A stretch of DNA of 64,000 bases from Prostheceraeus crozeri (GCA_907163375.1 CAJQUW010014423.1:186001-250000), one strand, 5' to 3'; positions 1 to 13,237 are shown, counted from the stretch's first letter. Program-made: numbers and translations. The notes: generated by a model not told the origin, from the sequence alone.

Positions 1-3000
1 GTGGTGAGGATGAAGTCACAGTGATACTATATAGTCAACACCACAACAACCTTGTACACTAAAATTTGCAATAGGTTCAGCAACATGTTCAGTCAAAGAG
101 AAGTTAATTTTAGCCGATGTATGTACATTATAAAAATCAATCATAAATTTTCGTGGTCGACCGTCTTGTTCAAGTTACAGAGAATGACTGTCGAATTCCT
201 CACAGGTTCGATCACCAATCAATTGCAAATCACGTGATCAACGGCTGACAGCAGGTCGCAGTCTGGCAGCAGCAAAGAGATAAACTGCTTTGTCTGCGTG
301 TTTGGGTCTAAAGATGACTTTCCTGAACACTGATGCTCACGGCCAGGACTAGTCTCGAGGGGCAAGATCAATTCTCCATTGAAAGTAATGCAAATTCAAG
401 TCTGTATTCTGACGAGCTAGAACAAGGACACCACATTAAACGTGCACTATCAGTCAATTTAGATCGTGAAGAGTCGAACGGTGTGAATAATATTTCCATT
501 TGACGAATTTATCACTAAGAAAAATTGAGCTAAAGATATGTACTTTTCACTTCATATTCCTGTCTGCAATCTGACCTTTGAAGTTCGTGTGTTCTCTGAT
601 AAGAGTTTCTTCTGTGACGAAAATGCAGACTTCTCTCTCTTTCCTCGTCATCTCTCTTTCCGCATCATGACTCGCCTCGATTCAGGCAGAAGTGATACTG
701 AGCGTCAATTAACGTTCAAGTCAGCGACGACCAATGGAGTCGCTTGTATGAGCCATTGATCGGCGCAGACTCTCCTTCCCTTCGCTGACGGGAGGACGAA
801 GCGATGCCCGGTGACAGGGAGTCGGCGAGTGGCTGGGCGCCAATCATACGCTCCAGGTGGATGATCGATCCCACACAATTTGGAGAGACATCAAAACTCC
901 CTGCTGACGGACCCAACTCTCTCTCTCTCTCTCACTCTCTCCCGCCTACAGTACGCGCGTTCTCTTGTTGGGAATCAACGACGCTGCTGCGACCCTTCGG
1001 CTCACGACCGCAGTCATTGCCAAGTTGACGACTGTACGTACACTCACATTCTCTGCGAACGCCAAATCGGCTCTCTTAAGGGCCACCACCTGCCTTGCAC
1101 TTAATAAATACATTCACTCACAGGGATTTGGCCTTTTTTCTGTTCGTACCTTGGGGAGGTCGTAACACTTCTGCTATGTACGCGTTCGACCAATCACACA
1201 AGCCACATAGAGACAAATATCTATGTCGATTTCTATCTCTTGCTACCACTGTATGGCTGGGATATAATATTATGTCCACTCTAGATTAACCCACATGCAA
1301 ACGAATCTGTCTCTGTGGGCAGCAGGGAGAAATGCACTACATCTCTACGCTTCCCGACAAACAGAGGCAAACCAAGTGCATAGTTTTAGTACATAAAACC
1401 AATGTCAAAGTAGAGATAAAAATAAAAGAGTAAGCTAACGCACAATGTCCTAAGTTCTTCTCGTTCTTGCCTAGAATTGATTTCACGACTGTCGTTTCTT
1501 GATCTCAAGTGCCTTTAAAATTCTCAGGGAAGTCACGACATGCAAGAACTTTGGTTGAGAAGTCTCCCTTTCATTTCATCTTGTGCTGGAAGACGGTACT
1601 ATTCATAGAATTTATGTGCTCACGAATTCTGATGTGGAGGTAGCGATCGGTGAATCCATACACATATCTCACATGTCATTTGGTAGACGCATCTGTTGAT
1701 GTTACGAAATCTTTCTTCTTTTACAGGACCATTCTTCAGAGTGCACCTTGAGGCTCTTACCTACGTCTAAAGACATATCGCTTTTTTGGTGTAGGTATAA
1801 CTATGCTAATAATATTTAGCATTCTAAAGAGTGGGAAATTTATATAAAAATTACTCTGAATAGTAATTTGGAATTGTACATGGTAAAAACATCGATGATC
1901 CATGTACGTGGATAAAATACATGATTAAAAGAGCGTTTCATGTAGTGAAGAATTGTCCATTTCAGTTAGATACCGACTTTACTAATAATATTGATGCTGT
2001 AAGAAGTGACAAATGCATTTAAATTACTCAAAGAATCGCTCATGGAGAAACATCGATGATCCATGGATATCGACATATGAAACATGTAGGGCCTATACGA
2101 CATATGAAATATGCATGTCTACTATTATTTCGAGTATTTTATATATGCCCTTTATATTTGATGAAATGGTGTGTATAAAATAAATATTCAGGTGACTTCA
2201 TCACCACTCTCTCTCTCTCTTTCTCACTCACTCACTCGTTCCCCTTTTCTTCTTCTTCTTCTACTCATTTTTCATCATCTTTCACATTCACTACATGTAC
2301 ACTGTAGCTACAATAGCAACAACATCAGTCAATGCTGAAGAACAGGTCAACAATATTAGGCCTAATTATGACATATATTTTCATTATTAAGCAATTCTAT
2401 CGGCACACATTTTGGTTCTCAAATTGAAACATTTATTGAAGTTTCTAAGTTCCACACCGTGCCCATCAGCAAGTCGACTTTCATCAGTTTGCTCGTGCGT
2501 TCGCTAAATTACTTAGCTAGTAATTTGCAAAACTTATGATATTAAATCAGTATGTAATTGAACCAAACAATTGCATAAGTATCTCGCTCAGTCTACGTAG
2601 TCGTATCTCGCTTCTATAACTTTCCGTCACTATATTAAGGAAACTCCCCACGCGCACGCAGCTGAGGAAGTTCGGTCACATTGTTGGCAGCCTGGTCGTG
2701 GCCGCATTCGCGAGCCATGAGCGGTCGATAATATTCTCTCGCTGGGAACTGTTGATACCTGTGACTCAGCGTCCATGCTTAATAATTATTGTCCGCCCAT
2801 CACGTGGGACAGAAAGCTGCGCAAGGCGCAGTAGCTTGTGCGATCTTCGTTCTCGTGGTCTATCGAACCCGTGTTAACTGCTTAATATTACAAAAGTCAG
2901 CGCATCAAGAGGATATTCTACCTACACACCTTTATTTATTTATCGTCGGTTTTGTGATCGTCTACGTTTTTTCATCATCTTACTTAGTTATCATGCACAA

Positions 3001-3446
3001 TATGAAGAACAATTCGAAAATGAACACTCGCATGTAGTCAGTGAGTTCTTCCACTCAATGAAACCATCAAGTTCCTTTGATTTGTGCATCAGAATTAAAA
3101 ATGTATCTCTTGGATCAAACTGCAGAAAAAGGGTAAGCTTCTAAATGTTTCCAAATTTATTTTGTCAACTTACAGCATTTAACTGCAAGTTTAGGTACAT
3201 GTATTTGGAAATTCGTAAATTACCGATTGTTGAGACAAAATAGTTTTCTTGTTGAGACAAAATAGTTGCATGCTAGAAACCGTAGAAACTATGAGCATGA
3301 AAGAACTTAATTAACGTATTAAAACCACTTCAATTTAGCACTTCAATATTTAGATATGTAGTAGGCTATACTTGTGCTATAGCATTAATATTTGGATGAC
3401 AAATAATTGAAAAAAAATTTGGAACAATTAAACATGGCATAAGGCA
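1..3446. other. non-coding, no gene recognised
   Basis: No open frame here has recognisable domains or convincing exon structure. CT-rich microsatellites lie near 918-948 and 2205-2275. A GC-richer block at about 690-1170 contains an AATAAA (about 1104) and ends in GTAACA. It could be a solo LTR, but no partner LTR or target duplication was found, so it is not called. Confidence 0.5.
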
Positions 3447-3651
3447 CACTCTTAAAAAAATTGGTTTCCTGGAAAACCAATTTTGGTTTTTCAGTCTGTC
3501 CCGGGGGTGAAACCAAATATGGTTTTCCAGAGAACCAAATGAAATTGGTTCTCTAGGAAACCAAAAGTCATCGGTTTTCTGGGAAACCAAAATTGGTTTT
3601 TCGGCTTTTATATCTTGGTTTTCTGGAGAACCAATATTGGTTTCAAGAGTG
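3447..3651. repeat. fold-back MITE built of GGTTTTC/GAAAACC units
   Basis: The outer ends are inverted (CACTCTT at 3447, AAGAGTG ending 3651). The interior is a series of short palindromic units, each a GGTTTTCTGG-like half facing an AAAACCAA-like half. Open frames through it are translations of the repeat. No transposase is present, so it would be a non-autonomous element. Confidence 0.6.
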
Positions 3652-4423
3652 ACCCGATAATGGTTTTCTATATAATTTAATATATATACTAAATAATAGG
3701 CCTAATATAATAATAGCATAAAATAATATTATTAATTCATTTTTTATAATATAATTCCGACATGCTCTAATATATTTACTTCAACATACTAATTTTATTT
3801 TAAAACAACATCCACAAATTTTCGGCCCAGCATAAAATAAGCTCAATAAAGTGTGTAAAAGAATTATTGTGAAAATGTGTCAAAATGGGTGAATACTCAA
3901 ATGTGGTATTTTGAAGTTTACAATTTATCTAATGCCACACTAGATTTTCCAGAGCAGTACCGAAACGTCAAGAAGTCATTGTTTCTTATTTTTCACTTTT
4001 TTTCAGTCAAGCTTGCATAAAATAATACAAAAAGACGAGGGACGATGTCTTTAGTCACAAAATTTCCCATGAAGTTGAGACATTTACTAGTCTTCTCCAA
4101 GATTGTAAATAAAATCACAGATAGGCCTCCCGCAGGATGCACGCCCAACTAATCCGGTGCAGCGCAAAAAAACCACGTCGAATTTTTCGATGCCAATACT
4201 CGTTGCCACTGGAGTGGAACTCGCTACTGAAAAAAGGAAAAAACAATCTCTGAAAGATATCTTCAATATTAGGACTGTGTAGAAGAAGCATTTAGATAAT
4301 TACCGCAAATTAGTACGATGTTACTGAAGATGTGTGTGGAATAAAACTCAACTATGAAATCAATGTTTGTTGATGCGAAAATAATGTCATATAGGCCTAT
4401 ACTGTCATAAATAATATCACATA

Positions 4424-4595
4424 CAGTCGAAGCTCGTTAATTCGAACACGGATAATTAAGATTTCGATTAATTATAATTATCAAACGGCATATTTTGTAT
4501 ATTTTGCATATATAGGCTGATATTTAATTAAGACTTTTGATAATTGAGAGATCAAAAATCTGGAATGTATGGTCTTAATTAACGAGATTTGACTG
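4424..4595. mobile_element. pogo/Tigger-like MITE
   Basis: 172-bp non-autonomous element bounded by TA dinucleotides (4422-4423 and 4596-4597). The inverted ends read CAGTCGAAGCTCGTTAATTC on the left and CAGTCAAATCTCGTTAATTA on the opposite strand at the right. A CAGT start, a CTCGTTAATT core and TA duplication are typical of Tc1/mariner-related pogo elements. No coding capacity. Confidence 0.75.
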
Positions 4596-4959
4596 TAGCA
4601 CAATCAGAAATAATGATAGACAATACATTTTTCAGACAAAATTTTGTACACCATTAGCGGCATGCACATAAAAAACGACGCCATGTGACCCAAACACCAC
4701 AAGAAGAGCTTTTCTGTACAATAAGTGGCATGCAAAGTAAATGCGGCTGTTAACAACAAAAGAGAGTTACACATTACACTATGCAAAATAAACTCTTCTA
4801 CACAGTGGCATGTTGGGCTTGTACAAAACACGCCGAAAACAAGACTATGTAATAAGCATACAAAAGCAAAATTTCTCATGCAAAATCAACACGAATTAAA
4901 CGGCAACAATTGTTTACTGCAGCTGCTGTAATTTGGCGATGATATATACGTGTACATTG

Positions 4960-5064
4960 AATGACACTTGCTCTTAACTGAAAGTGCAAATGTAATAAAT
5001 GAATAAATAAATTTTATTTATATATTTCCTACATTTGCACTTTCAGTTTTGAACAAGTGTCATT
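4960..5064. repeat. 105-bp fold-back repeat
   Basis: AATGACACTTG at 4960 pairs with CAAGTGTCATT ending 5064. A second block, CTGAAAGTGCAAATGTA, pairs with TACATTTGCACTTTCAG. The arms are about 35-38 bp with a few mismatches around an AT-rich loop. It looks like a hairpin MITE without coding capacity. Confidence 0.7.
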
Positions 5065-6936
5065 GGCATAACTAGGTTTCAAGAATTCATTTATTCATAA
5101 TTTCCCGTGTATGAGGTAAATTGGAAATTCATCAAGGCTAAAATTAAACTTGTATAAAGCTATACAGCAGACTATAGGACTTCATGTATATTCTACAAGA
5201 CTATATGGCTGATATAATACATCATATTTGTTATAAAAAGAAATTTTTAAAAGCTTTGAAAAATGGTCGAACATGAATATGAAGTCATTTGTATACATGT
5301 ACTGCAAGCGATCTCTACATACATGTAGGCTACAAACAGAGTAGGCACGGTAGTCATGAGATTAAACGACAAAATTGCTAGATGCCCGAATAATTTGTAA
5401 GGGAATACTTACATGAATACTCATATTCATTCATAATTAAATAGAGCAATTTGAGATTGAATTGCTAAGACTATTTAAGCATGTCAGCTATACAGTACAT
5501 GAAGGACTGTTGGAAACAACTGTTAAAATCTTCTAATATACTCACGTTTTGTGTGGATCATATGTAATTCCATACATAGTGCAATGAGGGATAGACGTTG
5601 AAACAGCAAAATAAATTTCACAGTACCACAAGAAATAAGATGACAGCACGTTTAATTCACTGCACTTGACACGGTCACTAGAACAAATGAGGACGTACGA
5701 GAATCACACGAAAGAAGAATGATACTACTAATAAAACACCCGCAAATAAAGTATGACTTATTAATGTCATGTATCAAAACAAATACAATGAAAAGTATGA
5801 ATTATTGTCAATTCCTGAATTTTCTTTTAGAGAGCGATCTATTTGTTTCTGAACGATAGAATTACTTCAAAATAACAAATTTCACAATTTTATTTAAGTC
5901 GTGAATGATCGTCATCGGATAATGACAGAAAAAAATAAAGGGACTAATTTTGCTGTCGACAAAGTATGAGCGGGAAGGCAGTTAATTGTTCAAAAGTGAT
6001 AGTGGGTCAATTGCGAATGCATTGTTCATGATGCGATCCTACCAAGGTAAGAAAGGATGCTTTACAGCGATGGATATAGGATTACTGATTCACTTCATTG
6101 GCCGCATGGTCTATGTTCAACATGGTCATGATGAATGTTGCATGACGGTATTTGTAATTGTTCGATTTTGCTCGCAAATAATGGTATACGCTTCTGAACC
6201 ATCTGGACTACAAAATCATCGAACATCGAGCCCATGATTTGTAATTGATACCTATGCGCCTAACCATATAATCATCGCTAGAATAGGTCTTTGTAACAAA
6301 ATATGCTGTAAAGTATACTTTTTGCTGCCATGTATAAACTATCATTCATGTCATTCCCAACGCCATTTTTCTCAAAATTATGTTGTGTTCATGCAGTTGT
6401 TCGAATCATGTTCTACAAAGCTCATGCGGCTATACTGAAACACAGTATTAGGGCCTACGTACAGTTTTTTTTCATATTATGGTTGCTAATTGGCGCTCGA
6501 ATCGACAGAATAAATGCTTTTGAAATCTAGCAACCTAGCTGTCAACGTTGTAAAAAATAATTGTAGGCCTATTTTGCAATAGGAATGATCATTCCAATTT
6601 CAGTTACGGATTCACTATCATAAGCATTTGCTCACAAAGTCACAAGTATTTTTTTATGCCAGCTGTGATGATTGCTGATAGACTTACCTATGCTGCTAGG
6701 TCATTGACCTCATATGAATAGAACTCCATGATAATCATTATACTGTTTCCCACATTCGCATGTAGGCCTGTGAAAACATGAATTTTTGATTACCGCGAAG
6801 CTGCATGAGCTTATCATAAGCTTTATATTGCGTAGGCCTATACGCATAGAAATTCGAAATGAATGAAGTTTATATAGGACACATACGCACCGTTATTTGG
6901 AATTTAGATGCAGGCCTATAACAGTAATGGGCAAAA

Positions 6937-7290
6937 GACCGTTCCAGGACACCATAAAATTCAAAAAAATAGTATCTTTAAAAACGACTAAATTTATCAA
7001 TTTATGTCATTATTTCAGGTTTTTAAGACCTAAATTCATGAATTTAGACCGTTTGAGAACAAGACAAATTCAAAAAATAGTATCTTTAAAAGCGACATAA
7101 ATTCATGAATTTGAACCCTTTTTCAGGTTTTTAAGACATAAATACATGAATTTAGACCATTTAAAAAGTACCATTTTTTGAAAAATGGTATTTTTAAAAA
7201 CGACATAAATTTATGAATTTGAACCCTTTTTCAGGTTATGAAGACCTAAATTCATAAATTTGGGCGTTTTTAAAAATACCCAATTTTTCA
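6937..7290. repeat. left subterminal tandem repeats of Polinton copy 1
   Basis: About three degenerate direct copies of a 110-125-bp unit. Each holds CTTTTTCAGGTTTTTAAGAC followed by ATTCATGAATTTAGACCG. Related sequence recurs at 60720-60800 in copy 2, which ties it to the element rather than the flank. Confidence 0.7.
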
Positions 7291-7430
7291 AATTTTTCAA
7301 AATCTCAAAATTTGAGAATTACAATTTTCACCCCCAAAATCATGACCATTCCAGGACATCGAAAAAATCAGAAAAGACAAAAATCTCAAATTTGAGAATT
7401 ACAATTTTTACCTTGAAAATCATGACCGAC

Positions 7431-7628
7431 ATTGTACAATTGTATGATAAGATTGATTGTTGTATTATTATATTTGATATTTAAGCATGATTCATGGAAA
7501 TTAGTAGTAACACATTTTGGATTATTTTGAAATGTAATTAAATTTTCTTTTGTTCTCCAGTCTACTGATAGTAGACTGCTATTGTACAATTGTGTGATAA
7601 GATTGATTGTTGTATTATTATATTTGAT
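7431..7628 (+). repeat. pair of 48-bp direct repeats flanking a hairpin
   Basis: The 48-bp sequence at 7431-7478 recurs at 7581-7628 with one difference. Between them, CAGTCTACT at 7558 pairs with AGTAGACTG ending 7578 across a GAT triloop. This lies in the left terminal region of the Polinton upstream of its first gene. Confidence 0.75.
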
Positions 7629-7888
7629 GCAAAGTACACTGCCATTGTTTTTATTTTTCTGTACAAGAAGTAGACATTATTACAGTTATTGGAATTTATT
7701 TCATTTAAAATGAATGATGAAAATCCGACAGTTATACTGAGTAATACTATAGGTGATATATGTCCTCAGGTTAATAACATGACTGAGTTTTTAAAAATTA
7801 TACGACAAACAAACAACTACGAATTTCGATTTAAATAGAATTTCAGAAGATTGTATTCAAAATATTTATTCAAAATATTTCTTTAAAA

Positions 7889-8770
7889 ATGGATGAAACA
7901 AAAGTGGATGAAACCTCAACGGTGAAGAAAATGGAAGAAACCGCAAAAATATATCCTTCGTTATCATATGAACGTAGTTCTACTTTAATGGACATTGAAA
8001 AGATTAACATTGAAAAAATGAACAAAGAAAAACCCAAAGATAGAGTTAGGTATATGAAAGATAAGGAATCTCAATTATTATTAAGATTAGAGCATTATAA
8101 TAAATTAAGAAAGAGATGGACGATAGCTAAGAATGTGACACAAAACGTTGGAGCATGTTTAACAATAAGTTTAGGTGCTTTAACAATTGTTATATCTTCA
8201 GGTGTTTTATTAATTCCTGTTGTTGTTACAGCTTTAACAGGTACGGGTGTTTTTGCAACTTCAGTTGTTACAATGTTAAATAAATCTTTAATAACTAAGA
8301 AACGAAAATCATTAAAAACTAAGCATTTACATATTAAAGAAGTTTATGACAAATTACACTACTACTTTCAAAGAGCATGTGATGATAATGTTATTACGTT
8401 AGATGAGATTGAAATATTTGATCAAATAGCTAATGAAGCTAATAAAATATTAATATTTAAATTAAATTTAAAATTAATTTTTAAAATAATAATTAAAATA
8501 TTTCAATTACAGTCAGAAAAAGTTGGTGATAAAAATAAAAAGGATGATAAAACTTTTAGTGATGGTAAAATTTCTAATGAAGAAAATGATAAAATTTTTT
8601 TAGAAGAACTAAAAAGCTTTATTAGACAAAACTTTATTAAACAAATCTTTAGACGAGAAAACTTAAAACAAAAAGATGTCAGACAACAAACCAATAAAAA
8701 AATAATTTGTTCAGTAAAATTTTTTTGCTGTATTCCAATGTTACCACAAAATTCAAATATTATATTTTAG
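7889..8770 (+). CDS. Polinton small membrane protein (first gene, left side)
   Basis: 293 codons. Residues 1-85 are hydrophilic. About 88-128 form one or two hydrophobic segments (GALTIVISSGVLLIPVVVTAL is the core). Then come a basic stretch and a conserved-looking block with YDKLHYYFQRA and VITLDEIEIFDQ, a layout I associate with a small membrane protein common in animal Polintons. Residues after about 190 are very Lys/Ile/Asn-rich and may be insertion or decay. The ATG follows ATATTTCTTTAAAA, which is repeated in mirror image before the right-end peptide at 24950 and before the remnant at 60830 in copy 2, so the start region is part of the inverted repeats. Function unknown; a virion-membrane or egress role is a guess. 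Confidence 0.6.
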   Translation: MDETKVDETSTVKKMEETAKIYPSLSYERSSTLMDIEKINIEKMNKEKPKDRVRYMKDKESQLLLRLEHYNKLRKRWTIAKNVTQNVGACLTISLGALTIVISSGVLLIPVVVTALTGTGVFATSVVTMLNKSLITKKRKSLKTKHLHIKEVYDKLHYYFQRACDDNVITLDEIEIFDQIANEANKILIFKLNLKLIFKIIIKIFQLQSEKVGDKNKKDDKTFSDGKISNEENDKIFLEELKSFIRQNFIKQIFRRENLKQKDVRQQTNKKIICSVKFFCCIPMLPQNSNIIF

Positions 8771-8772
8771 AA

Positions 8773-9621
8773 ATGGATAAAATTAGAGCTGATAATTTTA
8801 AAAGAATAAAACAATTAGAAGAGTTAATAAAACAAAGAAATATTATGAAAGAAAATCATCTTCAACATAGAATGATAAAAGCTGGTATTCAATCTGATAT
8901 GTTTGAAAAAATGCAGCAAACCGAGCAAGTAAAAACTGATTTTGAAAAAACTATTGAACCATTTAAAACTCTTGAAAAAGAACTTACAAATAATGATAAA
9001 CAAATTGATATAACAGATCCAGAGCACAAAACTATATTAGATGACTATGGATTACTAGAATCAAACATTAATAAGAAATTACCAGAATCTATGCAATTTG
9101 AACATTCTATCTCATTTATAGATGGAAAAACAATACCTAGATTTTATCTCGGACAAAAAGAAATATTTCCACAACCTTTTCGAGGTTTAATTTTTTCACC
9201 AGATAAATCTCCTTTTAGTTTAGATAGACATTTTGTTGATCTTTTAAGAGGAGCAGATTTAAATAATTATGCTGTAGAAGATCTCATAAAATATAAAGCT
9301 ATGTTAGATAGAGTTGGTGCAGTAAAATCTCTTAGACGTTATAAACAATTAGAAAATTTATTATCAACGGGAGTTAAAGTAGGAAAAGGTTTTAAAACAG
9401 AAACAACTGTATTTTTACCAGATGATCCACAAGAATTACTAAATAGATTAAATATTTTAATATCTGCAATAAAAGAAGGACATAATTCTAGTTTCAATGA
9501 AATTCATGCTATATTGAAAAGACTGTTAGAAAAGAAGATTCTAAATGAAGAGGATTATAAAAGTATAACGAACCGACGTTCTAGGGCTTCGCCCGTAGCT
9601 GAAATATGTTGTTGTTTTTAA
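8773..9621 (+). CDS. conserved Polinton structural-type protein
   Basis: 282 codons from MDKIRADN. An in-frame ATG at 8707 overlaps the previous gene and gives a Phe/Leu-rich leader, so 8773 is preferred. Residues 1-75 are charged and probably coiled-coil. The middle has a Pro/Phe-rich block (FYLGQKEIFPQPFRG). The C-terminal third has a helical LLNRLNILISAIKEGHNSS motif followed by LLEKKILNEEDYKSI, a block I recognise from proteins next to the penton gene in other animal Polintons. The last 15 or so residues (NRRSRASPVAEICCCF) are encoded by a mini-hairpin insertion and are probably not ancestral. Enzymatic function is unlikely; a virion component is inferred from position between the membrane protein and penton genes. 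Confidence 0.55.
   Translation: MDKIRADNFKRIKQLEELIKQRNIMKENHLQHRMIKAGIQSDMFEKMQQTEQVKTDFEKTIEPFKTLEKELTNNDKQIDITDPEHKTILDDYGLLESNINKKLPESMQFEHSISFIDGKTIPRFYLGQKEIFPQPFRGLIFSPDKSPFSLDRHFVDLLRGADLNNYAVEDLIKYKAMLDRVGAVKSLRRYKQLENLLSTGVKVGKGFKTETTVFLPDDPQELLNRLNILISAIKEGHNSSFNEIHAILKRLLEKKILNEEDYKSITNRRSRASPVAEICCCF
9569..9597 (+). repeat. mini-hairpin insertion at the end of the 8773 gene
   Basis: GGGC-TTC-GCCC at 9584-9594 is preceded by a decayed GAAC/GTTC hairpin. It belongs to the family that also interrupts the polymerase and clamp-like genes, and is read in the same phase (…RSRASP). Confidence 0.8.
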
Positions 9622-9661
9622 TTTTTTATAAAAGATATTTATTCAAAATTTTAACTAAAAA

Positions 9662-10446
9662 ATGTGTTCAGCAGATTTAGACAAAATTAATTATCATTTA
9701 GAAAATCTAACAGAGATTTTGGGTTCATCAAAATTTAGTACGACGGTAAAAATTATAACAACTACTTCATCACACACTTGTAATTTAGAACCCATTCTAC
9801 ATTTGGAACAAAATAAAAATTATCAAATTGCATTGACTAGTTTCTCCACATTTATCACTATTCAAAATGTTAAGATGTGAATGATCAATTTAGATATTCT
9901 ACTGATAAAGGAAAAACGTGGAAAATACTAACTTTTCTTCCTGGTTCTTACGAAGTTGAATCAATATCAAATGAAATTAAGAGACATTTAGGTATACCAT
10001 TTAAAGATAAGAAACAATTACATTTTGCAGTTGAACCGGCAGTTAATAAATTTTCTCTTACTTTAGACGAAAATCATCAAGTTGATTTTAATCATGATAG
10101 ATCATTGTCAAAGCTATTAGGATTTAATAAACAAACCTATAGTCAAGGTTATCATTTAGGTGAGAAGATTCCAAAAATAACTGAAATAAATTCAATTGTT
10201 GTAAATTGTGACATTATTGAAGGAGGATATATAAATGGTAAATTGTCAAATTTAATATTCAGTTTTCCAGCTTTTACTGTACCCATTGGTTATAGATTAA
10301 ATGTATTTCCCCAAACATTAATATATTTTCCTATTACAAGAAAAACTATTAACAACATTAACATTAGAATCACTGATGAGAAAGGACAAGAAATAAATTT
10401 TGGAGGTGAAGAGATTATGATAGATCTTTTGGTTCGGGAGGTATAA
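9662..10446 (+). pseudogene. penton-like minor capsid protein, frameshifted
   Basis: Two overlapping frames (9662-9880 and 9877-10446) together cover one protein of about 260 residues. The first part has a short helical start and EPILHLEQNKNYQIAL, the opening beta strands. The second has SYEVESISNEI, GYHLGEKIPKI, INSIVVNCDIIEGGYINGK and a final ITDEKGQEINFGGEE strand pair. That order matches the single-jelly-roll penton proteins of Polintons, which form capsid vertices. The break is near 9875, where the first frame hits TGA and the second continues in another phase. It lies directly upstream of the packaging ATPase and on the same strand. Confidence 0.7.
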
Positions 10447-10628
10447 ACTCCCACACAAAGCTATAGAAGTTTAATTTTCTTCTTCTTATTATTATTCTTC
10501 TTATTCTTCTTCTTTAGAAACAAAAAATAAAAAAATTAAAAATAAAATTTTTTTATTAAGAGTGATTATTTTTATTATTGGAGAGAAGTACTACCATTAA
10601 ATAAAAAAAACTTAAATTTAATCATCAT

Positions 10629-11325
10629 CCAAATTTATCTAATAAAGTTTTGTCAGTTATTTGTGGAAGATCAGGATGTGGAAAAACATATCTATTATTT
10701 AAAATTTTAACGACTCCAAATTTTTTGGATTATAACAATCTTATAATTTATACAACAACAGCAGAACAACCCGTCTATCAATTTTTAAAATATGGATTTG
10801 AAAATAATCTTAAAAAATCAGCAATTGCTTCATTATTCAAAGAATATGAAAAATTCTGAAGATGAAGAAGAAATAAGTTCGTGGTGTGAAGAAGCAGCAA
10901 AAAATAGTCAGTTAGTAGAATCCAATAAAAATAAGCATATAAAGATACAATTAATAGATGATAGTTGTAATATGCAAGATCCTAGTAAACTAGATAAAAT
11001 AATGAAACATTGTGTAATTTTTGATGATTGTGTTAATGACAGAAATCTGTCAGTTCAGAGAAATTATTTCACAAGAGGTAGACATAATAACTGTAGTGTT
11101 TTTTATTTAACACAAAGTACGTATTCATTAGACGGAAGTGTTATTAGAAAGAATGCAAATATATTTATACTATTTGAAATAAATGCAAGAAACTTAAGTG
11201 ATTTGTTAAGAGATTTATGCGTAAGAAATAAAGATGAATTTAAACAATCGTGTAACAATGCTTGGTCAAAAGATTATGGCTTCATTACAATTAATATTGA
11301 TAAAAAATTCATGATAGAGTTATAG
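10629..11325 (+). pseudogene. Polinton packaging ATPase (A32/FtsK-HerA type), frameshifted
   Basis: A Walker A motif, GRSGCGKTYLL, sits near the start. A Walker B-like strand with two acidic residues, CVIFDDCVND, is followed by the sensor-type region FYLTQSTYSL and a basic RNYFTRGRHNN stretch. This is the order in DNA-packaging ATPases of Polintons, adintoviruses and large DNA viruses, which pump the genome into the capsid. The reading frame shifts around 10855: the upstream frame ends in TGA at 10857-10859 and the downstream frame runs to 11325. A second shift upstream of the Walker A probably separates the N-terminus (about 10560-10630). The coding phase is lost in at least one place, so the gene should not make full-length protein. 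Confidence 0.75.
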
Positions 11326-13237
11326 AACATTTGTTTGCCGAGTGATAAAAATATACAAATATAGTGTTATAATATTTTATTTTTTTTATTTTATGTATAT
11401 ATCAAATTTGTCTATCTTAGAAATTAGAAAATTAAAAAGGTGAAGTAGTTATTCCATCAGGTAAAATTTTTCTTTTATCATCAAATGGATCTAATGCTAA
11501 TTTATGTTCCTCTCTTAAATTCATTTTATGTTTCTTTGAATTAAGTCTATAATTACATGCTGTTTTTATTTCATTATTAAATAATACATTTTTATAATCT
11601 TAAAATGTTATTTGATTAGCCACTGATGCCTTTGAAATTCCTTTCAATGTTTTATGTGTTTTAATATTATTAGTTGTATCATAACAGTAACATTTAGATT
11701 TTTAAAAATATAGCTTCTGTTATGAAATCTTCATTTCCTAACTCATCTTTTACTTTACATAATTCTGAAGGATGAATAAAATCTTTTATTTTATCTATTT
11801 CTTCATCAAGTGAAGAATTATACGGTATTGTTAATTCTAAGAAAACAGAATCGGTATCTGTAAAGTGTAATTTATAGTTTTTGCCATAAGCAAGTGCTAA
11901 ATAATTATATATAAATTTATACATAAATAGTTTAGCTAATTCTAATATAGTGAATCCAATAAAATTAAACTTATCATGTTTTACGCTAATTGGACGTAAA
12001 TGTACAGCACATGGTTCATCACTAAATCTAGTAGTTCTTTTATATGTAGGTTTCCTTGTTAAATTTTTTGAAACCTATCTTTATCATAAACTATTTCAAT
12101 ATTTTGTCTATTACGCACATTTTCTAAAGTCTTACCATAAAATGCATTATTCATTAATTTGAAGAACACGTTTCCAAAATCATCTTTATTTCTTTTAGCT
12201 ATTTTACATGTACGTTTTTCAATATTAAACTCTATATAATTTTTTAACCATTTAGATTTTTGATAAAATAGTTTTCTATGTATTTTGGTGAGAATCATTC
12301 CATGTTCTAAATACCAATCTAGCATTCTTCCTTCAACAACATACTTTCCTTTATTGCTTTGTGTTAGCATAAGTTTTTTTTGTTGGTCTGTATTTCTTAG
12401 GAATTATAGATTTTTGATAATCTGAAAAATCTTCTATATTGGGAATTTTGTTTTCGGGACAGAAAGGAAAATATTTTGTTTTATCTTTTATTTCATCAGG
12501 ATATACTAAATCAACTTCATATATATAACCATGATTATAATTTCCATCATATGTTTTTTGATAATCTAGAATATTACACCATTCCATCTCACCTGTTGGT
12601 AATTCTTGTATCATGCAAGAAGAATATAAGCTATTAAAATCATAATATAACAAATAGTTTTCTCTCATGATTTCATCAACTGCTGCTTGACTATCTTCAT
12701 TTGATATAAGTCCTTCTATATTTTGATTAAACAATTTTATAAACTGATCGCTTTCTTCTGGAGATAAAGGTTTCATTATTCCATAATCATCAGGATTTAC
12801 TTTTTTATTGTAACACTGTACATAACGATTACCTAAAGCTGATGAAACTCCACCTCTAATTCCAGATTCAAAAAATAATAATTTATCATATGTATTTTCT
12901 TTATAATGTTTAAGTTTAACACCGGTATGTTTCAATCCTGCTAGCCATGTTAAACCTGGTGTAGAATAACAATAACATGGATCTATTCCGTAATATTCTA
13001 AACACGTATCACGAAAGTTTTCGAAAAGATCAGCTAGTATTAATACATCTATCTGAAGATATTTCATTGTATAATCATACATTGTTCTACAATTTAACTC
13101 TCTCCAATTTTTTTCAGCTTCTACATAATCTTCTTCAGATAATTGTGATTGTTTTAATGTTGATTTAAATTTATTTATTGGAGGAAGTTTTTGTTCTTTC
13201 ATAATTTTATTCACAGAATTAAAATCTCCAGTTAAAC

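Larger units (their letters stand above)
3652..6936. other. non-coding, holds two small MITEs
   Basis: AT-rich sequence without a recognisable gene. The MITEs at 4424-4595 and 4960-5064 are listed separately. TAGGCCTA motifs recur. Confidence 0.5.

Noticed and set aside
690..1170. Possible solo LTR with AATAAA and a terminal GTAACA
   Set aside because: No clear TG start with a matching target duplication and no second copy in the window.
6937..7290. Expected left terminal hairpin of Polinton copy 1
   Set aside because: Looked for GTGTGACATCC upstream of 7431 on both strands and did not find it; the left end is truncated or rearranged.
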